64,000 bases of DNA from Nostoc sp. ATCC 43529 (GCA_003326205.1 LWTK01000094.1:248001-312000); one strand, 5' to 3'. Positions 1-9,495 are shown, counted from the stretch's first letter. Made by a program: numbers and translations. Notes: generated by a model not told the origin, from the sequence alone.

Positions 1-37
1 GTTCCGCTAAATATTGCCGAGAAAACGCTGATGACAT
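1..37 (-). CDS. 5' end of a leftward gene, product unknown (partial)
   Basis: An ATG (complement of 35-37) opens a frame that runs off the left edge; the 12 visible codons read MSSAFSRQYLAE. A good Shine-Dalgarno, GGAGG, lies about 7 nt upstream (complement of 44-48), which is the main reason to believe the start. Too little is visible to name the product. Confidence 0.5.
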   Translation of the reverse strand, partial: MSSAFSRQYLAE

Positions 38-84
38 TTTCTAACCTCCGAAACTGTATTTGGTCATGGGGCATGGGACATTGG

Positions 85-135
85 TGAGCCAGCGCCGTGG
101 GCGGGTTTCCCGACTTGAGGCGACTGGCGTCATTG
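85..135. repeat. Interspersed GAGCCAGCGC...GCGACTGGCG repeat
   Basis: Shares the order GAGCCAGCGC, GGGTTTCCC, GCGACTGGCGTC with 28200-28295. The ends (GCCAG / CTGGC) are inverted, so it can form an imperfect hairpin. Intergenic interspersed element; no coding content. Confidence 0.6.
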
Positions 136-149
136 GGCATTGGATAACT

Positions 150-186
150 TATTAATGACCAATGACTAATGACCAATGACTCATGA
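150..186. repeat. Heptameric STRR (AATGACT/AATGACC type)
   Basis: Consecutive 7-bp units of the form AATGACC and AATGACT directly downstream of the leftward HTH gene. Same style of tandem heptamer as at 59640-59690. Confidence 0.75.
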
Positions 187-190
187 CAGT

Positions 191-790
191 TTAGTTATTT
201 GACTGAATTAGATTAAAAGACCAATGCATACTAGCTTCGGAATTAGATTGCAAATCAGAAATTGTAATGCCAGCATCTTTATTTTGGTCAATTTCTTGTG
301 GCTGAGTGTTTTTAGGTTTGGTAGAAAGACCCATTTGTTTTAGTAAACGATTGATATGGCGATCGGTAATTTGAATACCAAATTCATTTGCTAAATGTTT
401 GCTCAACCATTGCGCTGTCCAAGAACTAAATGCATAGCCATATTCACGTGGACTATTACTGACTAATTCTTTCAAACGTTCAATATAGCGATCGTTAACA
501 GTCTTGGGCCTACCAATAGGACGCTCATTCCATTTGTGCGCCATACCCGCCTCTGCAATCCCAATCCAGTAACGCGCCATTTCTTGGGAACAACCTAAAG
601 TTTCACAAATTTGGCTTTGAGATTTACCCATATCCGCCAGCAACATAATTTCAATCCGCCGACGATATTCTGCCTGTAAATTCGTTTGCAAATTTTTCAG
701 CAGTGCTTTCCGCTGAAAAGGCGTTAAAAACTTGCTTTCGTGCATGTCATAGCTTTCAAAAGCATTGTCTTGACCAGAATATTCTGACAT
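191..790 (-). CDS. Orphan IS630-type helix-turn-helix protein
   Basis: A 199-residue protein, probably DNA-binding. Residues about 45-75 form a helix-turn-helix of the type that opens IS630/Tc1 transposases (SQSQICETLGCSQEMARYWI). A second winged-helix-like part at about 98-155 contains WTAQWLSKHLANEFGIQITDR and NRLLKQMGLS, typical of the second IS630 DNA-binding domain. The DDE catalytic domain that should follow is absent; instead there is a polar tail of about 45 residues. It is therefore either a domesticated regulator or a transposase remnant. The full-length ORF and lack of visible terminal inverted repeats favour a regulator. Faces the partial gene at the left edge tail to head. Confidence 0.7.
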   Translation of the reverse strand: MSEYSGQDNAFESYDMHESKFLTPFQRKALLKNLQTNLQAEYRRRIEIMLLADMGKSQSQICETLGCSQEMARYWIGIAEAGMAHKWNERPIGRPKTVNDRYIERLKELVSNSPREYGYAFSSWTAQWLSKHLANEFGIQITDRHINRLLKQMGLSTKPKNTQPQEIDQNKDAGITISDLQSNSEASMHWSFNLIQSNN

Positions 791-2330
791 AATTTCTACC
801 AGTTACCGTCAACTATCAAATGTGGGCAAATTTATCTTTTGCAGTTGTTCTTAAACTTTGAAAAAAGAATAAAAACTGCAAAAGATGATTAGTCCTAAAA
901 GATTGATTAAATATTGTGCTGGTGTGCAACTAACGCTAATGTATTACTCCCTAATTTGATAAAATTAGGCAAAACTTTGCTGTTTTTCTCAGATTTGAAC
1001 ACTTACAAATTGACGTTAATGGTATTCACTTGAAAAAAATACTCCCAAATCTGAGACATATTACCTGAGTTTTTATTATGTCTATTCAGCCAAATTTTGC
1101 TTATAGGCCAATACAGTTCAGTTAAGACTCGATCCTCCCTAACCCTCCTTAAAAAGGAGGTAACTAAGCCTCCCCTTTTTTAGGGGGATCTTTCAGGAAT
1201 AAATACCCTTAACACCAAGCGTATTGGCTTATAGACTGCACTTTTAAGCGGCAAAAGCAAGATAGCTCAAAGATAGTAAACAGTCTTGACAAAATATACT
1301 CTTAGACATAACTGTTACGTGCATTGATAAAAAGCAGCCAAATAATTTTGGATTTTGAATTTTAGATTGGTTAGCCTTACAAAAGGCACAATTGATAACA
1401 AAAATCTAAAATTGCCACAGTTAATGGTAAAACACTTAGAACCAGTAAACTCTTCACTGGTTAACGCCTAAAATTTGACAGACTTTCCTCAAGCCCAGTG
1501 CAATAATGGTACTGGTTAAAACCATTCGCCCCTGGTTGATGGTAATAGGCAAACACTTTCGAGCCTTCGGGTAGCCCTTATTTTGATAATTTTACTAAGT
1601 TCTGCAATACAGTTTTGGAGGTTAACCTCTTAATAGTTTTGATTACCTACAAGATTTTAGATCTTGTTTGGTAAATTGAAACTTAAAAACATTCAAGGTC
1701 AGGTATGAGTACAAATCTATTTCTTACAGTATCCTACAAATAGCTAATTTCTCATCAGCAGATAGTGATAGATTTGAACCTCTCTAAAATAAAAGCTTAA
1801 TAAAAAAGTGACAGTTGTTCAAGCTTTATTTTTATCCACTGCTATTTATTTAAAAATAATCGCACATTTAGTCAAGAGTTTTTACAAAAAACATGATATT
1901 TTTGTAAAAACTTGACAATCAATTTATATAAATTTCACAATTAATATGTCTCAAGAATAAATGGATATTTATTAAATTTTTGTTCAAAAAATAAGTTACA
2001 ATTTAATTTTTTTATAAATAAATGCCAAAAATTATTTAACTTATTTTTTGCTAAAAACTGGTTGCTAAAATTGCAATGGTTTCATAATTTTATATTAACT
2101 ATACATCTGTCCATAGTAAGAAAACTATGTAAATTACTATCTGCCATATTTGGCATTTCTGTATCTACCTTGAGAATGAAAATAATTTAGGGCGCAAAAC
2201 ATTACAGAGAACTAAGTCACGATTTATACAAAAATTACATATGCTTGGTTACCTGTTGAGACTGGGTGTAAAGGAAGAAGAGTTAATCGATAGTGACTCC
2301 TTTCCCTATAGCCTATACCCCTATACCCTA
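791..2330. other. Gene-free, AT-rich, repeat-bearing stretch
   Basis: No convincing ORF on either strand. It contains one compound palindromic element (1100-1236, listed separately) and long A/T-rich tracts around 1780-2110. The first ~200 bp should contain the promoter of the HTH gene. I see no tRNA or recognised riboswitch. Confidence 0.6.
1100..1236. repeat. Compound palindromic interspersed element
   Basis: Begins with GGCCAATACAGTTCAGTTAAG and ends with AAGCGTATTGGCTTATAG, so its outer parts are imperfect inverted copies (CCAATAC / GTATTGG). Inside are two further palindromes: CCTCCTT-AAA-AAGGAGG at 1144-1160 and CCCCTTTTTTAGGGG at about 1173-1187. The left end recurs at 37936-37955 (CAATACGGTTCAGTTAAGGA) and the right-end motif AAGCGTATTG at 28334-28343. 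Looks like a non-autonomous mobile or recombinogenic repeat. Confidence 0.6.
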
Positions 2331-2478
2331 TTAACGTGAATTCGATGTACAGGATTTTGACCTCACCCCCAGCCCCTCTCCTCCCAGGAGAGGGGAGTAA
2401 AAAGCCTAATTTTTCGTTACTCCTCCCTCTCCTCGCAGGAGAGGGAGGTTGGGTGGGTTTGTCTTGTCGAATTCACGT
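2331..2478. repeat. MITE-like element with GAATTC inverted termini, copy A
   Basis: About 146 bp bounded by ACGTGAATTCGA (2333-2344) and TCGAATTCACGT (2467-2478), perfect 12-bp terminal inverted repeats. The interior has CTCACCCCCAGCCCCTCTCC followed by an internal hairpin of pyrimidine- and purine-rich arms. A copy in the opposite orientation sits at 63217-63367. The 81-codon ORF across it is a repeat artefact. Confidence 0.75.
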
Positions 2479-2594
2479 CCTATTACAGACCACACTAATC
2501 AGTACTCAGGCTGTAAACAAAATAATCTTCTTCATATCAGGAAATGACTCAGGACAATTTGTAGTAACAACTAGAAACTAAATCAGGAACCGAA

Positions 2595-2620
2595 ACCTCT
2601 GGAATTTCCAGGGGTTTTTT
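2595..2620 (+). terminator. Rho-independent terminator-like hairpin
   Basis: CCTCTGG-AATTT-CCAGGGG (one G-U pair) is followed at once by TTTTTT, the classical rightward terminator layout. No recognised rightward gene lies upstream, so it may end an unannotated small RNA or a transcript that reads through the repeat element. Confidence 0.6.
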
Positions 2621-2799
2621 CTTTCACAAACGCTTATATGTGTATGAGCAAGGTCATCCATATATTTTGAAGATTTTTTAAGCAGGCGATCGCCAACAAC
2701 AAGCTGTAGCGTATTTAAGCGATGCAGCAGCAAAAATTGTCACAGCCTCTTAGTCAACCAGAGTAAGCTAAATTTAGGTTTGAGCGACTGGGAGTGGAG

Positions 2800-3154
2800 A
2801 TGATGTTGTTGGAACTAAAGCGCATCCATGTTCCACCGGGACAAAGAGTGCTACTGCAAGATGTAACCTGGCAGGAATTGGAAACAATTCTAAGCTTTAG
2901 AAATTGACATTACTTCTCGCACTCATCCCAATATTTATCAAGCGCTAAAAGTGCCTGAACTTTGGCGTTTTGAACGAGGAAAGCTCAAAATTAATATTTT
3001 GCAACATGGCCATTATGTAGAGTCTTTGCAAAGCTTAAACTTCCCTTCATTCCCGCTAACCGAGGCTATTCCCCAATATCTTGAGCAAAGCTTAACAGCA
3101 GGCAGAAATGCAACACTTAAAGCTTTTCGTGCTTGGGTAAAAAAGCAGATCTAG
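2800..3154 (+). pseudogene. Uma2-family (DUF820) endonuclease pseudogene, internally deleted
   Basis: The first frame, from ATG at 2800, gives an N-terminus typical of cyanobacterial Uma2 proteins (LLELKRIHVPPGQRVLLQDV) and stops after about 35 codons at 2905. A second frame, +1 relative to it, opens at 2900 (EIDITSRTHPNIYQALKVPE) and continues to the stop at 3154 with the normal C-terminal part (LWRFERGKLKINIL...). Between the two, roughly the middle third of the family's usual ~200 residues, with most of the PD-(D/E)xK active site, is missing and the frame is shifted. The gene is dead as a nuclease. The only intact ORF is the 67-codon C-terminal piece at 2951-3154. Confidence 0.75.
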
Positions 3155-3182
3155 TAGGGAACAGGCAATAGGTATTCAAAAT

Positions 3183-3216
3183 ATAAAAAATAGGGTAGCA
3201 ACTGATGTGCTACCCC
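3183..3216 (-). terminator. Terminator of rpmB
   Basis: On the minus strand GGGTAGCA and TGCTACCC form a perfect 8-bp stem with a 7-nt loop, followed by TATTTTTTAT. It lies about 55 bp past the rpmB stop codon, in the right orientation. Confidence 0.8.
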
Positions 3217-3270
3217 ATAAATCACCTGTATTCTCTTCTACAAAAGTTTCAGGTTATAAATGCACGTTAA

Positions 3271-3507
3271 TTAGTAATGATTCAAGTTAATACCAGCTTC
3301 TTTTGCCATTGCTTCTATCCCTTTGGTTTCTAGGGATTTGATTGCTTTAGTAGAAAGCTTTAATTTCACCCAACGATTTCCGCTTGGCCACCAAACACGC
3401 TTTACTTGTAGATTAGCGTGCTGAAGGCGTTTATTACGGCGGTGGGAGTGGGAAACAGAATAAGCGTTATTTGCCTTCTTACCAGTTAGTTCACAGCGAC
3501 GAGACAT
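3271..3507 (-). CDS. rpmB: 50S ribosomal protein L28
   Basis: A 78-residue protein, the normal length for bacterial L28. It begins MSRRCELTGKKANNAYSVSH and carries the conserved SHRRNKR and VKRVWWPSGNRWVKLKLST segments. Structural protein of the large ribosomal subunit. A purine-rich stretch precedes the ATG. It is followed by its own terminator (3183-3216). It lies downstream of htpG on the same strand but about 390 bp away with repeats between, so it is probably transcribed alone. Confidence 0.95.
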   Translation of the reverse strand: MSRRCELTGKKANNAYSVSHSHRRNKRLQHANLQVKRVWWPSGNRWVKLKLSTKAIKSLETKGIEAMAKEAGINLNHY

Positions 3508-3568
3508 AGCAACTATCTCCAGATTGTTATTTTAATACAGCCTTTCCATTTTAGGACTTAGACAACAG

Positions 3569-3899
3569 AAGTGGAGAGGGGAATGGGAATATGGGGGAGA
3601 TGAAGAGGTGGGGGGATGAGGGGGATGAGGAAGACACGGGGCATTCGTGTCAACTTAACGTGAAACCGGCTTTGTGACAAGGTTTTGCCCTCACCCCCAG
3701 CCCCTCTCCCAAAGGGAGAGGGGAGCCAGAAATTATATTCCCCTTCTCCTGTGGGAGAAGAGGGGATGAGGGCGTGAGGGATTTGCAAAACGTCTGTCCG
3801 ATATAGCTTTGGGCTTAAGTTGACACCGATGGACATGTAGACACGGGGACGCGGAGAATAACCAATGCCCAATGTCCAATGCCCCATGCCCAATGCCCA
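3569..3899. repeat. Repeat cluster between rpmB and htpG: STRRs around a palindromic element
   Basis: Contains G-rich short tandem repeats (3569-3640), an element of about 165 bp at 3655-3820 whose centre (CCCTCACCCCCAGCCCCTCT and an inverted arm) resembles the MITE at 2331-2478 but whose end is TTAACGTGAAACCGG, and heptamers of the CCAATGC type at 3860-3899. The 111-codon ORF across it is a repeat artefact. Confidence 0.65.
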
Positions 3900-3900
3900 G

Positions 3901-5883
3901 CTACTTACTAGCTTGTTCTGTCAGCTTAGTAAGTACTTCATTCGATCGCTCAACAAAAGATTTCATTCCGTCAGCGTCGAAGCCTTTTTGCGACATCAGC
4001 GCTAAATCGTAGACGTGTTGGCAAATCATTTTTACTAACTGGTCTGTAGGCGATTGACCATCACCTTGAATGATATTACCTTGGCTAAGATGCGCCAGAT
4101 TTTGAATCAGTGGATGAGCAGTATTCACCAGCAAAATATGATCTTCGGGAAAATCTACTGTCTGCTGCGCCATCATGGCGTTCATTTCCCGCAAGCGGCG
4201 GAGAATTTCTGGTAAAAGTACCATCGCCGGTGGTGTTCCTTGGGGATCGTCTGATTTTAAGGCTTCGGTGCGGATGTTGACTTTGGGTTTATTGAGGGAT
4301 TTCTCGAATAACTCTTTGATGGTTTCGCTGCGGGTTTTATTGGTTTTGGGATCGACAATTTCCTGTGCTTTGTCTTGTTCTAGCAGAGTATTATCTAAAT
4401 CCGAGTCTACCCGCGTAAACTTCACATCATTGTATTCCCGCTCTAGAAAATTAATGAAGTGGGTATCAATGAAGGAATCCATAAACAGGACTTCCAAGCC
4501 TTGATTTTTGTGTAATTCTATGTATGTAGCTTGGCTTGCTTCATCGGTGCTGTAGAAAACCCGATTTTCGTGGCGTTCTTTGTTGCGTTCTAAGTATTCT
4601 TTCAGCGTGGTGTAAGGAGTGGTGGGTGCTGAGTTTTCTGAAGCAGGAGTCACATCTTGCCAAGCATCGCCTTCGGCAGATTGTACTTCAACTGCTGGAG
4701 TTTCGGCAGCAGGTTGTTCTGTCAGCTTGGCAGTGGTGCGAAAGATGATGATGTCTTCGATTTGTTTTTTGAATTTTTCGTCGTTGAGGGCGCCGAATTT
4801 GACAAACGTGCCGAGGTCTTTCCAGACGCTAGCGTATTGTTCGCGGTTGTCGCGGAAAAGTTCTTTGAGGCGATCGCCAACTTTTTTGGCAATGTAATCG
4901 CCAATTCGCTTGACAGTGCGATCGCCTTGCAATGCACTGCGGGATACGTTCAACGGAATATCGGTGCTATCAATTACACCCCGCATCGGCATCAAAAATT
5001 GCGGGATAATTTCTTCGCAGTTGTCGCTAACAAAAACTTGGTTACAAAATAGCTTGATCTGTCCTTTTGTGACATCTACATCCGGTCGCATTTTGGGGAA
5101 ATACAAAATCCCATTGATGATAAACGGATAGTCAGTATTGAGATGTACCCACAACAGTGGTTCTTCTTGGAAAGGATACAGATAGCGGTAAAACTCTAAA
5201 TAATCTTCCTTAGTTAGGTTACTCGGAGACTCTCGCCAAGGTGCTTTTTGCCTATTTAATACTTCTCCATCCAGCTTAATTGGTACTGGCATGAAGTCGC
5301 AGTAAGTCTTGACAAGATTTTGAATCCGTGCTGATTCGAGAAACTCTTCCTCTTCTCCTTGCAAACTCAGAGTAATAGTGGTGCCGCGAGTTGTCCGGGA
5401 TGAATCTTCTAGAGTGAATGCTGGAGAACCATCACAACTCCAGTGAACCGCCTGCGCTCCTTCTTGGTAAGAAAGAGTATCAATTTCTACCTTTTGCGCC
5501 ACCATGAACGAGGAGTAAAAGCCAAGGCCGAAATGACCGATGATCGGTTGGTCGGATTTGCCTTGATACTTATGAATAAATTCTTCAGCGCTAGAAAAGG
5601 CGACTTGATTGATATATTTCTTAACTTCATCGGCAGTCATGCCGATACCGTTATCGGAGATGGAGAGGGTCTTGTTATTTTTGTCAATCGCAATTACGAT
5701 TTCTGGTTCGCCTATGTCTCCCGTGTAATCTCCAGCGCGGGATACCATTTTCAGCTTTTGAATGGCGTCTACAGCGTTAGATACCAGTTCCCGCAAGAAG
5801 ATTTGGTGATCTGAGTAGAGAGACTTCTTAATGATCGGGAAAATATTCTCAGTATGAATACTGATAGTGCCTTGTTCTAACAT
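3901..5883 (-). CDS. htpG: Hsp90-family molecular chaperone HtpG
   Basis: A 660-residue cytosolic ATP-dependent chaperone. The N-terminal GHKL ATPase domain shows the adenine-pocket motifs FLRELVSNAVDAIQK (about residues 28-42), DNGIGM and GHFGLGFYSSFMVA. The middle domain contains NVSRSALQGDR. A charged, Pro/Ala-rich insertion at about 394-425 (PAAETPAVEVQSAEGDAWQD) interrupts the usual bacterial sequence. The C-terminal dimerisation domain ends near residue 660. ATG start. It is preceded by about 130 bp holding its promoter; I could not identify a CIRCE operator there. Single gene, no partner in an operon. Confidence 0.97.
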   Translation of the reverse strand: MLEQGTISIHTENIFPIIKKSLYSDHQIFLRELVSNAVDAIQKLKMVSRAGDYTGDIGEPEIVIAIDKNNKTLSISDNGIGMTADEVKKYINQVAFSSAEEFIHKYQGKSDQPIIGHFGLGFYSSFMVAQKVEIDTLSYQEGAQAVHWSCDGSPAFTLEDSSRTTRGTTITLSLQGEEEEFLESARIQNLVKTYCDFMPVPIKLDGEVLNRQKAPWRESPSNLTKEDYLEFYRYLYPFQEEPLLWVHLNTDYPFIINGILYFPKMRPDVDVTKGQIKLFCNQVFVSDNCEEIIPQFLMPMRGVIDSTDIPLNVSRSALQGDRTVKRIGDYIAKKVGDRLKELFRDNREQYASVWKDLGTFVKFGALNDEKFKKQIEDIIIFRTTAKLTEQPAAETPAVEVQSAEGDAWQDVTPASENSAPTTPYTTLKEYLERNKERHENRVFYSTDEASQATYIELHKNQGLEVLFMDSFIDTHFINFLEREYNDVKFTRVDSDLDNTLLEQDKAQEIVDPKTNKTRSETIKELFEKSLNKPKVNIRTEALKSDDPQGTPPAMVLLPEILRRLREMNAMMAQQTVDFPEDHILLVNTAHPLIQNLAHLSQGNIIQGDGQSPTDQLVKMICQHVYDLALMSQKGFDADGMKSFVERSNEVLTKLTEQASK

Positions 5884-6013
5884 GATTAGTAATCTTTGAT
5901 GTTAGTATTCTGAAATGATGATATCGCCCTCTGCTTTCAGGGATAAACCCGGAGAATACATGAGAGCATGATACCAATTAGGATTTTAAAAGCATAACTT
6001 AAGCGATCGCTCC

Positions 6014-6247
6014 TTAGTTTAAGCGTTGTTTGCCCCCATCTGATGATTCGGATTTCCCTACTCTCCACTCCCACTCCCAATTTTGCGGGTAACCAATACT
6101 GCTGAGGGTTGTTAACGGTAGCGGGGTGTTTGGATGACGAGGGTCATATACTGGAGGATTAAAAGTAAGATTTTTTCTATAAACTTTACACAGCAGTGCT
6201 TTTGAAAATATAGCTTTGGTAAATGACAGGCTCGCTAATACCACCAC
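6014..6247 (-). CDS. Possible small hypothetical protein downstream of the 1081-residue gene
   Basis: A 77-codon frame with a GTG start immediately after the stop of the upstream gene. It is Pro/Trp-rich (NPPVYDPRHPNTPLPL and PQNWEWEWR) and does not read like a repeat or low-complexity shadow. There is no recognised domain and no separate Shine-Dalgarno. It could be translated by coupling, or be a remnant. Low certainty. Confidence 0.3.
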   Translation of the reverse strand: MVVLASLSFTKAIFSKALLCKVYRKNLTFNPPVYDPRHPNTPLPLTTLSSIGYPQNWEWEWRVGKSESSDGGKQRLN

Positions 6248-6249
6248 TA

Positions 6250-9200
6250 TTACGGTTTTACATCGCTCTCACCACGTATAATTTTGAAAATATCTCTCAC
6301 GATTTTGTTACGAATATCTATTAAATTATTAGTGTTAAATTTTTTATATTTGAGTTCTTCAACATAGTTAACTAGGCGAACGCAATGGCTTTCCAGGTGA
6401 CCATTATAACGCCTTTGTCCGCAAACATTTTGTAAACCTGGAATTATAGAATTATTAGTGGGCAAATTCTCTAGTAATTTATCAACAACTCCCCAATCAG
6501 AATTTTGCTGATAAACACATAAAATTACTTTACATGTAGCCGCCCAAATTTTTCCTAAGTCTGCAAATTGTGTCAGACGGTGCGGATACAAACCCCTGAC
6601 TAACTCATCGCCCTTATCCTTATTAAATATTCTTTCTAAATAAAATTTGTCATCATCAGGATATTTTTTTTCTTTATTTCCCTCTTCCGCTATTGCTGAA
6701 CAATAGGTAAACATTTTGAATGCTTTATTTAGCCTAGTTTGCAATTCGCTTTCTTTATTTTCGTCATCACACAATTCTAATATTCCCATAGCAAAAAGTA
6801 TAATACTTGAATGTGTACCAAATAAGTATATTGATTGTTCTTCATCTAGAACAATTCTCTTTAATATAGAAAAATCAATATGTATGACATTTTTTTCTTC
6901 ATCATAAGATTCTTCAATACCTTCCTTCAATTCCAATTCTTGAATTAATGGTGTAACTTGAATCTGGATGTTACCATACTTTTCATAATATTTTTCATCT
7001 CTATCATTCTTAGTTATTTTACCGCCATTATCTTTAATTTGTTGATAGCATAATTTCCCATTCTTATAATAACAACTTAAGGCATGTTCCCTCAGTCGTT
7101 TTGCCCAATCTATACATTTTTCTCTGCTAAATTCTTGAGGTGTTAATGGTTCATCCTTGCCTAAATAAGCAACCATGATATAGCACCAACTTTGATAAGC
7201 AGTCCACGAAGAATATAATACTGTACTACCATCTCTAGCTGCATAAATTCGCGCTTTTTCAAGCAAACGAATTGGCTCTATAAAACTATTAAATTTACGG
7301 TTTGGAAGGTTGGTATAAGAAGATGTAAAGATGTAAAGTTTAGCTCGGTGTGCATATATTCTTGAGAACAAATAGAAAAATGGATGAAAATTACTTTCAC
7401 CGCTAGTGCGGATAGTATAGTATTTTCTTAAGAGTTGCTTCAAATATTCCTCAGCAGAATTTAAGCTGTTTGTAGCTGCTGAAATGGCACTAGAGCGATC
7501 GGGGTGTAATTGATGATTTTCAGAGTTAGAGTCATCCTGTAGATCCGTTAAATAGTGATAACGAAATTGACAAAGTTCGTACTTTGCTAAAAGTAAATCA
7601 CTGAAAAAGTAGTTTTTGCCTTTTTTTGCATTTTCTATATGAGATTTTAGAACATCTAAATATTTTTTAGCAATACGATAAAGTCCTTCCTGAAGATAGG
7701 CTTCAGTAATTGTCAGATGAGCATCATAAGCTACTGAACTCCAAGATTCTTTTTTTTCTGAAAAGTTATAATCATTATCTACAGTACGATATCTATCTTT
7801 AAAAATCGTTTGATTGAGATAACCCTCCATTGCTTTCAAAGAAAATGGATAAAAATTTAAATAGCTTTCAGCTTTTCGGAATGCATTCAATTCCTCAACA
7901 CGCTGGCAGAGTTCAGTTAGATATTTTACAGGATTAATTCCAGTTTGTTTAATTGCCCTTAATCTGGCATGGAGACCGGCCTTTGCAGCTACCTCTACCA
8001 AATCAAAACCGCAGTACTCACCATAAGCAGGGTCGTAGTGACTCACCACTGTATCGTAGCTTTTCTTCTCTTCAAGTGCCTTTTCAATATCATCTTTTTT
8101 GCAGAGATTAACTAAAGTATAAGACCGGACTAAGCTAGGACTACCAAAGAAATCATTATTACTTAAAATACTGCGAGCTACGGGAAAATAGTCAATAAGT
8201 TCTGGAATATCCCACAAAAGAACTTTATTAATTGCTGCGATAATATGATAAATTGGGCTACCAATACCTGTGACTTCTTCAAAAAATTCTAGTTTGTTTT
8301 CTCTTTTATTAAAGTAACTACTTTGGTCGTGTTCTCCTACAAAAATTTGTCTATAATTATCTGGAAATCTTAAATAAAAATGCACTTTTATTTTATAAGC
8401 AAATTGTTTTTGTAATCCATTAATGTCTTCAGTGTCTTCTTTCTCGTATATAAATTCTGGATTAAGTAGACCATTTTTATGATTTGTATCTTTTAGATAT
8501 ATAGGTAATGGTTCTGTCTTTTCAATTTCAATATGCTTGATATTTATAGGAAATTCATCAGTTAATATTTCGTTTTCTACAATTGAACGAGTTAAATGCT
8601 CAATAAACGCATGTGATAAAACATTATAATTAGTTTGTAATTCTTCTGCCTCTTCTGTATCTTTCAAAAATGATTTAACTTGCCTGAGACCACATTGCAA
8701 CTCTAGTCTGCTAATTTCTCTTTGAACTTTATTAACTAAATTCTCTACTTTACTTTTTTTATGAGTCGCATTTAATCCTTGATATTGTTCTTGAATTAAA
8801 TTTTTTACTTGGCGTTTAATTATGTCACTAGATGAGACTTTTTCTCCATCTTGGATATTACTGAATTCAGCTTGTTTGATCTGATGATAAATATTTATTG
8901 CTCCTTTATAAAAAGCAATAATATCTTCGGATTTTAAGCCTTTGACTGTATCAGTAACAATTTCTAATAATTGTTGTAATAAACTGGCTCCTGCATGTAT
9001 TGGAAATTTCAGTTTGTCTTTTTCTGCAATACTTAATTGAGAAAATGTGCGAAATGCCCTTAATTTTTCAGTTCTTGTGAGAATGCGAGGGATTTCCTCT
9101 CCTAAATTTTGCGCTCTTTTTTTATCCCAGTAATCTTGAATTGCAGATAGAATTTCTACTAATTTTCCGAGAGTTAATCCTGGAACAGGTTGGTCTAATT

Positions 9201-9495
9201 CTTTGTCATCCGGCTCATAGTACTGAGGAAAAACAGAACGCAGAACACGCCTGATAAAAATTCGATTCTTGCCTTGACCCCATTGCTTAGCAATACTACT
9301 TTCATTCGGTTTGGCGTTATCTTCTCCTTGATTCATCCCTAAATCAGTCAAACATTCCAATAAGTATTTATATACAGACTTATCACGTTCTTGATCTTCA
9401 GAGCTACGCCGTTTTCCAGGTGACTCTCGACTCTCAGAAGAATCAGAGTTTGAAAAGCTATTTTCACTACTAGGTTGCTGATTTCGTTTACTCAT
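6250..9495 (-). CDS. Large orphan protein (1081 residues), function unknown
   Basis: Not recognised. The first ~35 residues are Ser/Arg/Glu-rich and disordered (NSFSNSDSSESRESPGKRRS). The rest looks almost wholly alpha-helical with regularly spaced aromatic residues. Residues ~560-800 (YDAHLTITEAYLQEGLYRIA, ARIYAARDGSTVLYSSWTAY) suggest a TPR-like solenoid. No Walker motif, HEXXH, nuclease motif, signal peptide or membrane helix was seen. Base composition is visibly AT-richer than the housekeeping genes around it. It is divergent from the M4 propeptide/peptidase pair and shares with it a 394-bp spacer full of TACATTTTGTA palindromes, so co-regulation is plausible. ATG start with weak upstream signals. 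Confidence 0.75.
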   Translation of the reverse strand: MSKRNQQPSSENSFSNSDSSESRESPGKRRSSEDQERDKSVYKYLLECLTDLGMNQGEDNAKPNESSIAKQWGQGKNRIFIRRVLRSVFPQYYEPDDKELDQPVPGLTLGKLVEILSAIQDYWDKKRAQNLGEEIPRILTRTEKLRAFRTFSQLSIAEKDKLKFPIHAGASLLQQLLEIVTDTVKGLKSEDIIAFYKGAINIYHQIKQAEFSNIQDGEKVSSSDIIKRQVKNLIQEQYQGLNATHKKSKVENLVNKVQREISRLELQCGLRQVKSFLKDTEEAEELQTNYNVLSHAFIEHLTRSIVENEILTDEFPINIKHIEIEKTEPLPIYLKDTNHKNGLLNPEFIYEKEDTEDINGLQKQFAYKIKVHFYLRFPDNYRQIFVGEHDQSSYFNKRENKLEFFEEVTGIGSPIYHIIAAINKVLLWDIPELIDYFPVARSILSNNDFFGSPSLVRSYTLVNLCKKDDIEKALEEKKSYDTVVSHYDPAYGEYCGFDLVEVAAKAGLHARLRAIKQTGINPVKYLTELCQRVEELNAFRKAESYLNFYPFSLKAMEGYLNQTIFKDRYRTVDNDYNFSEKKESWSSVAYDAHLTITEAYLQEGLYRIAKKYLDVLKSHIENAKKGKNYFFSDLLLAKYELCQFRYHYLTDLQDDSNSENHQLHPDRSSAISAATNSLNSAEEYLKQLLRKYYTIRTSGESNFHPFFYLFSRIYAHRAKLYIFTSSYTNLPNRKFNSFIEPIRLLEKARIYAARDGSTVLYSSWTAYQSWCYIMVAYLGKDEPLTPQEFSREKCIDWAKRLREHALSCYYKNGKLCYQQIKDNGGKITKNDRDEKYYEKYGNIQIQVTPLIQELELKEGIEESYDEEKNVIHIDFSILKRIVLDEEQSIYLFGTHSSIILFAMGILELCDDENKESELQTRLNKAFKMFTYCSAIAEEGNKEKKYPDDDKFYLERIFNKDKGDELVRGLYPHRLTQFADLGKIWAATCKVILCVYQQNSDWGVVDKLLENLPTNNSIIPGLQNVCGQRRYNGHLESHCVRLVNYVEELKYKKFNTNNLIDIRNKIVRDIFKIIRGESDVKP

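Noticed and set aside
4175..5814. Several ORFs antisense to htpG
   Set aside because: They are frame shadows of a strongly conserved gene.
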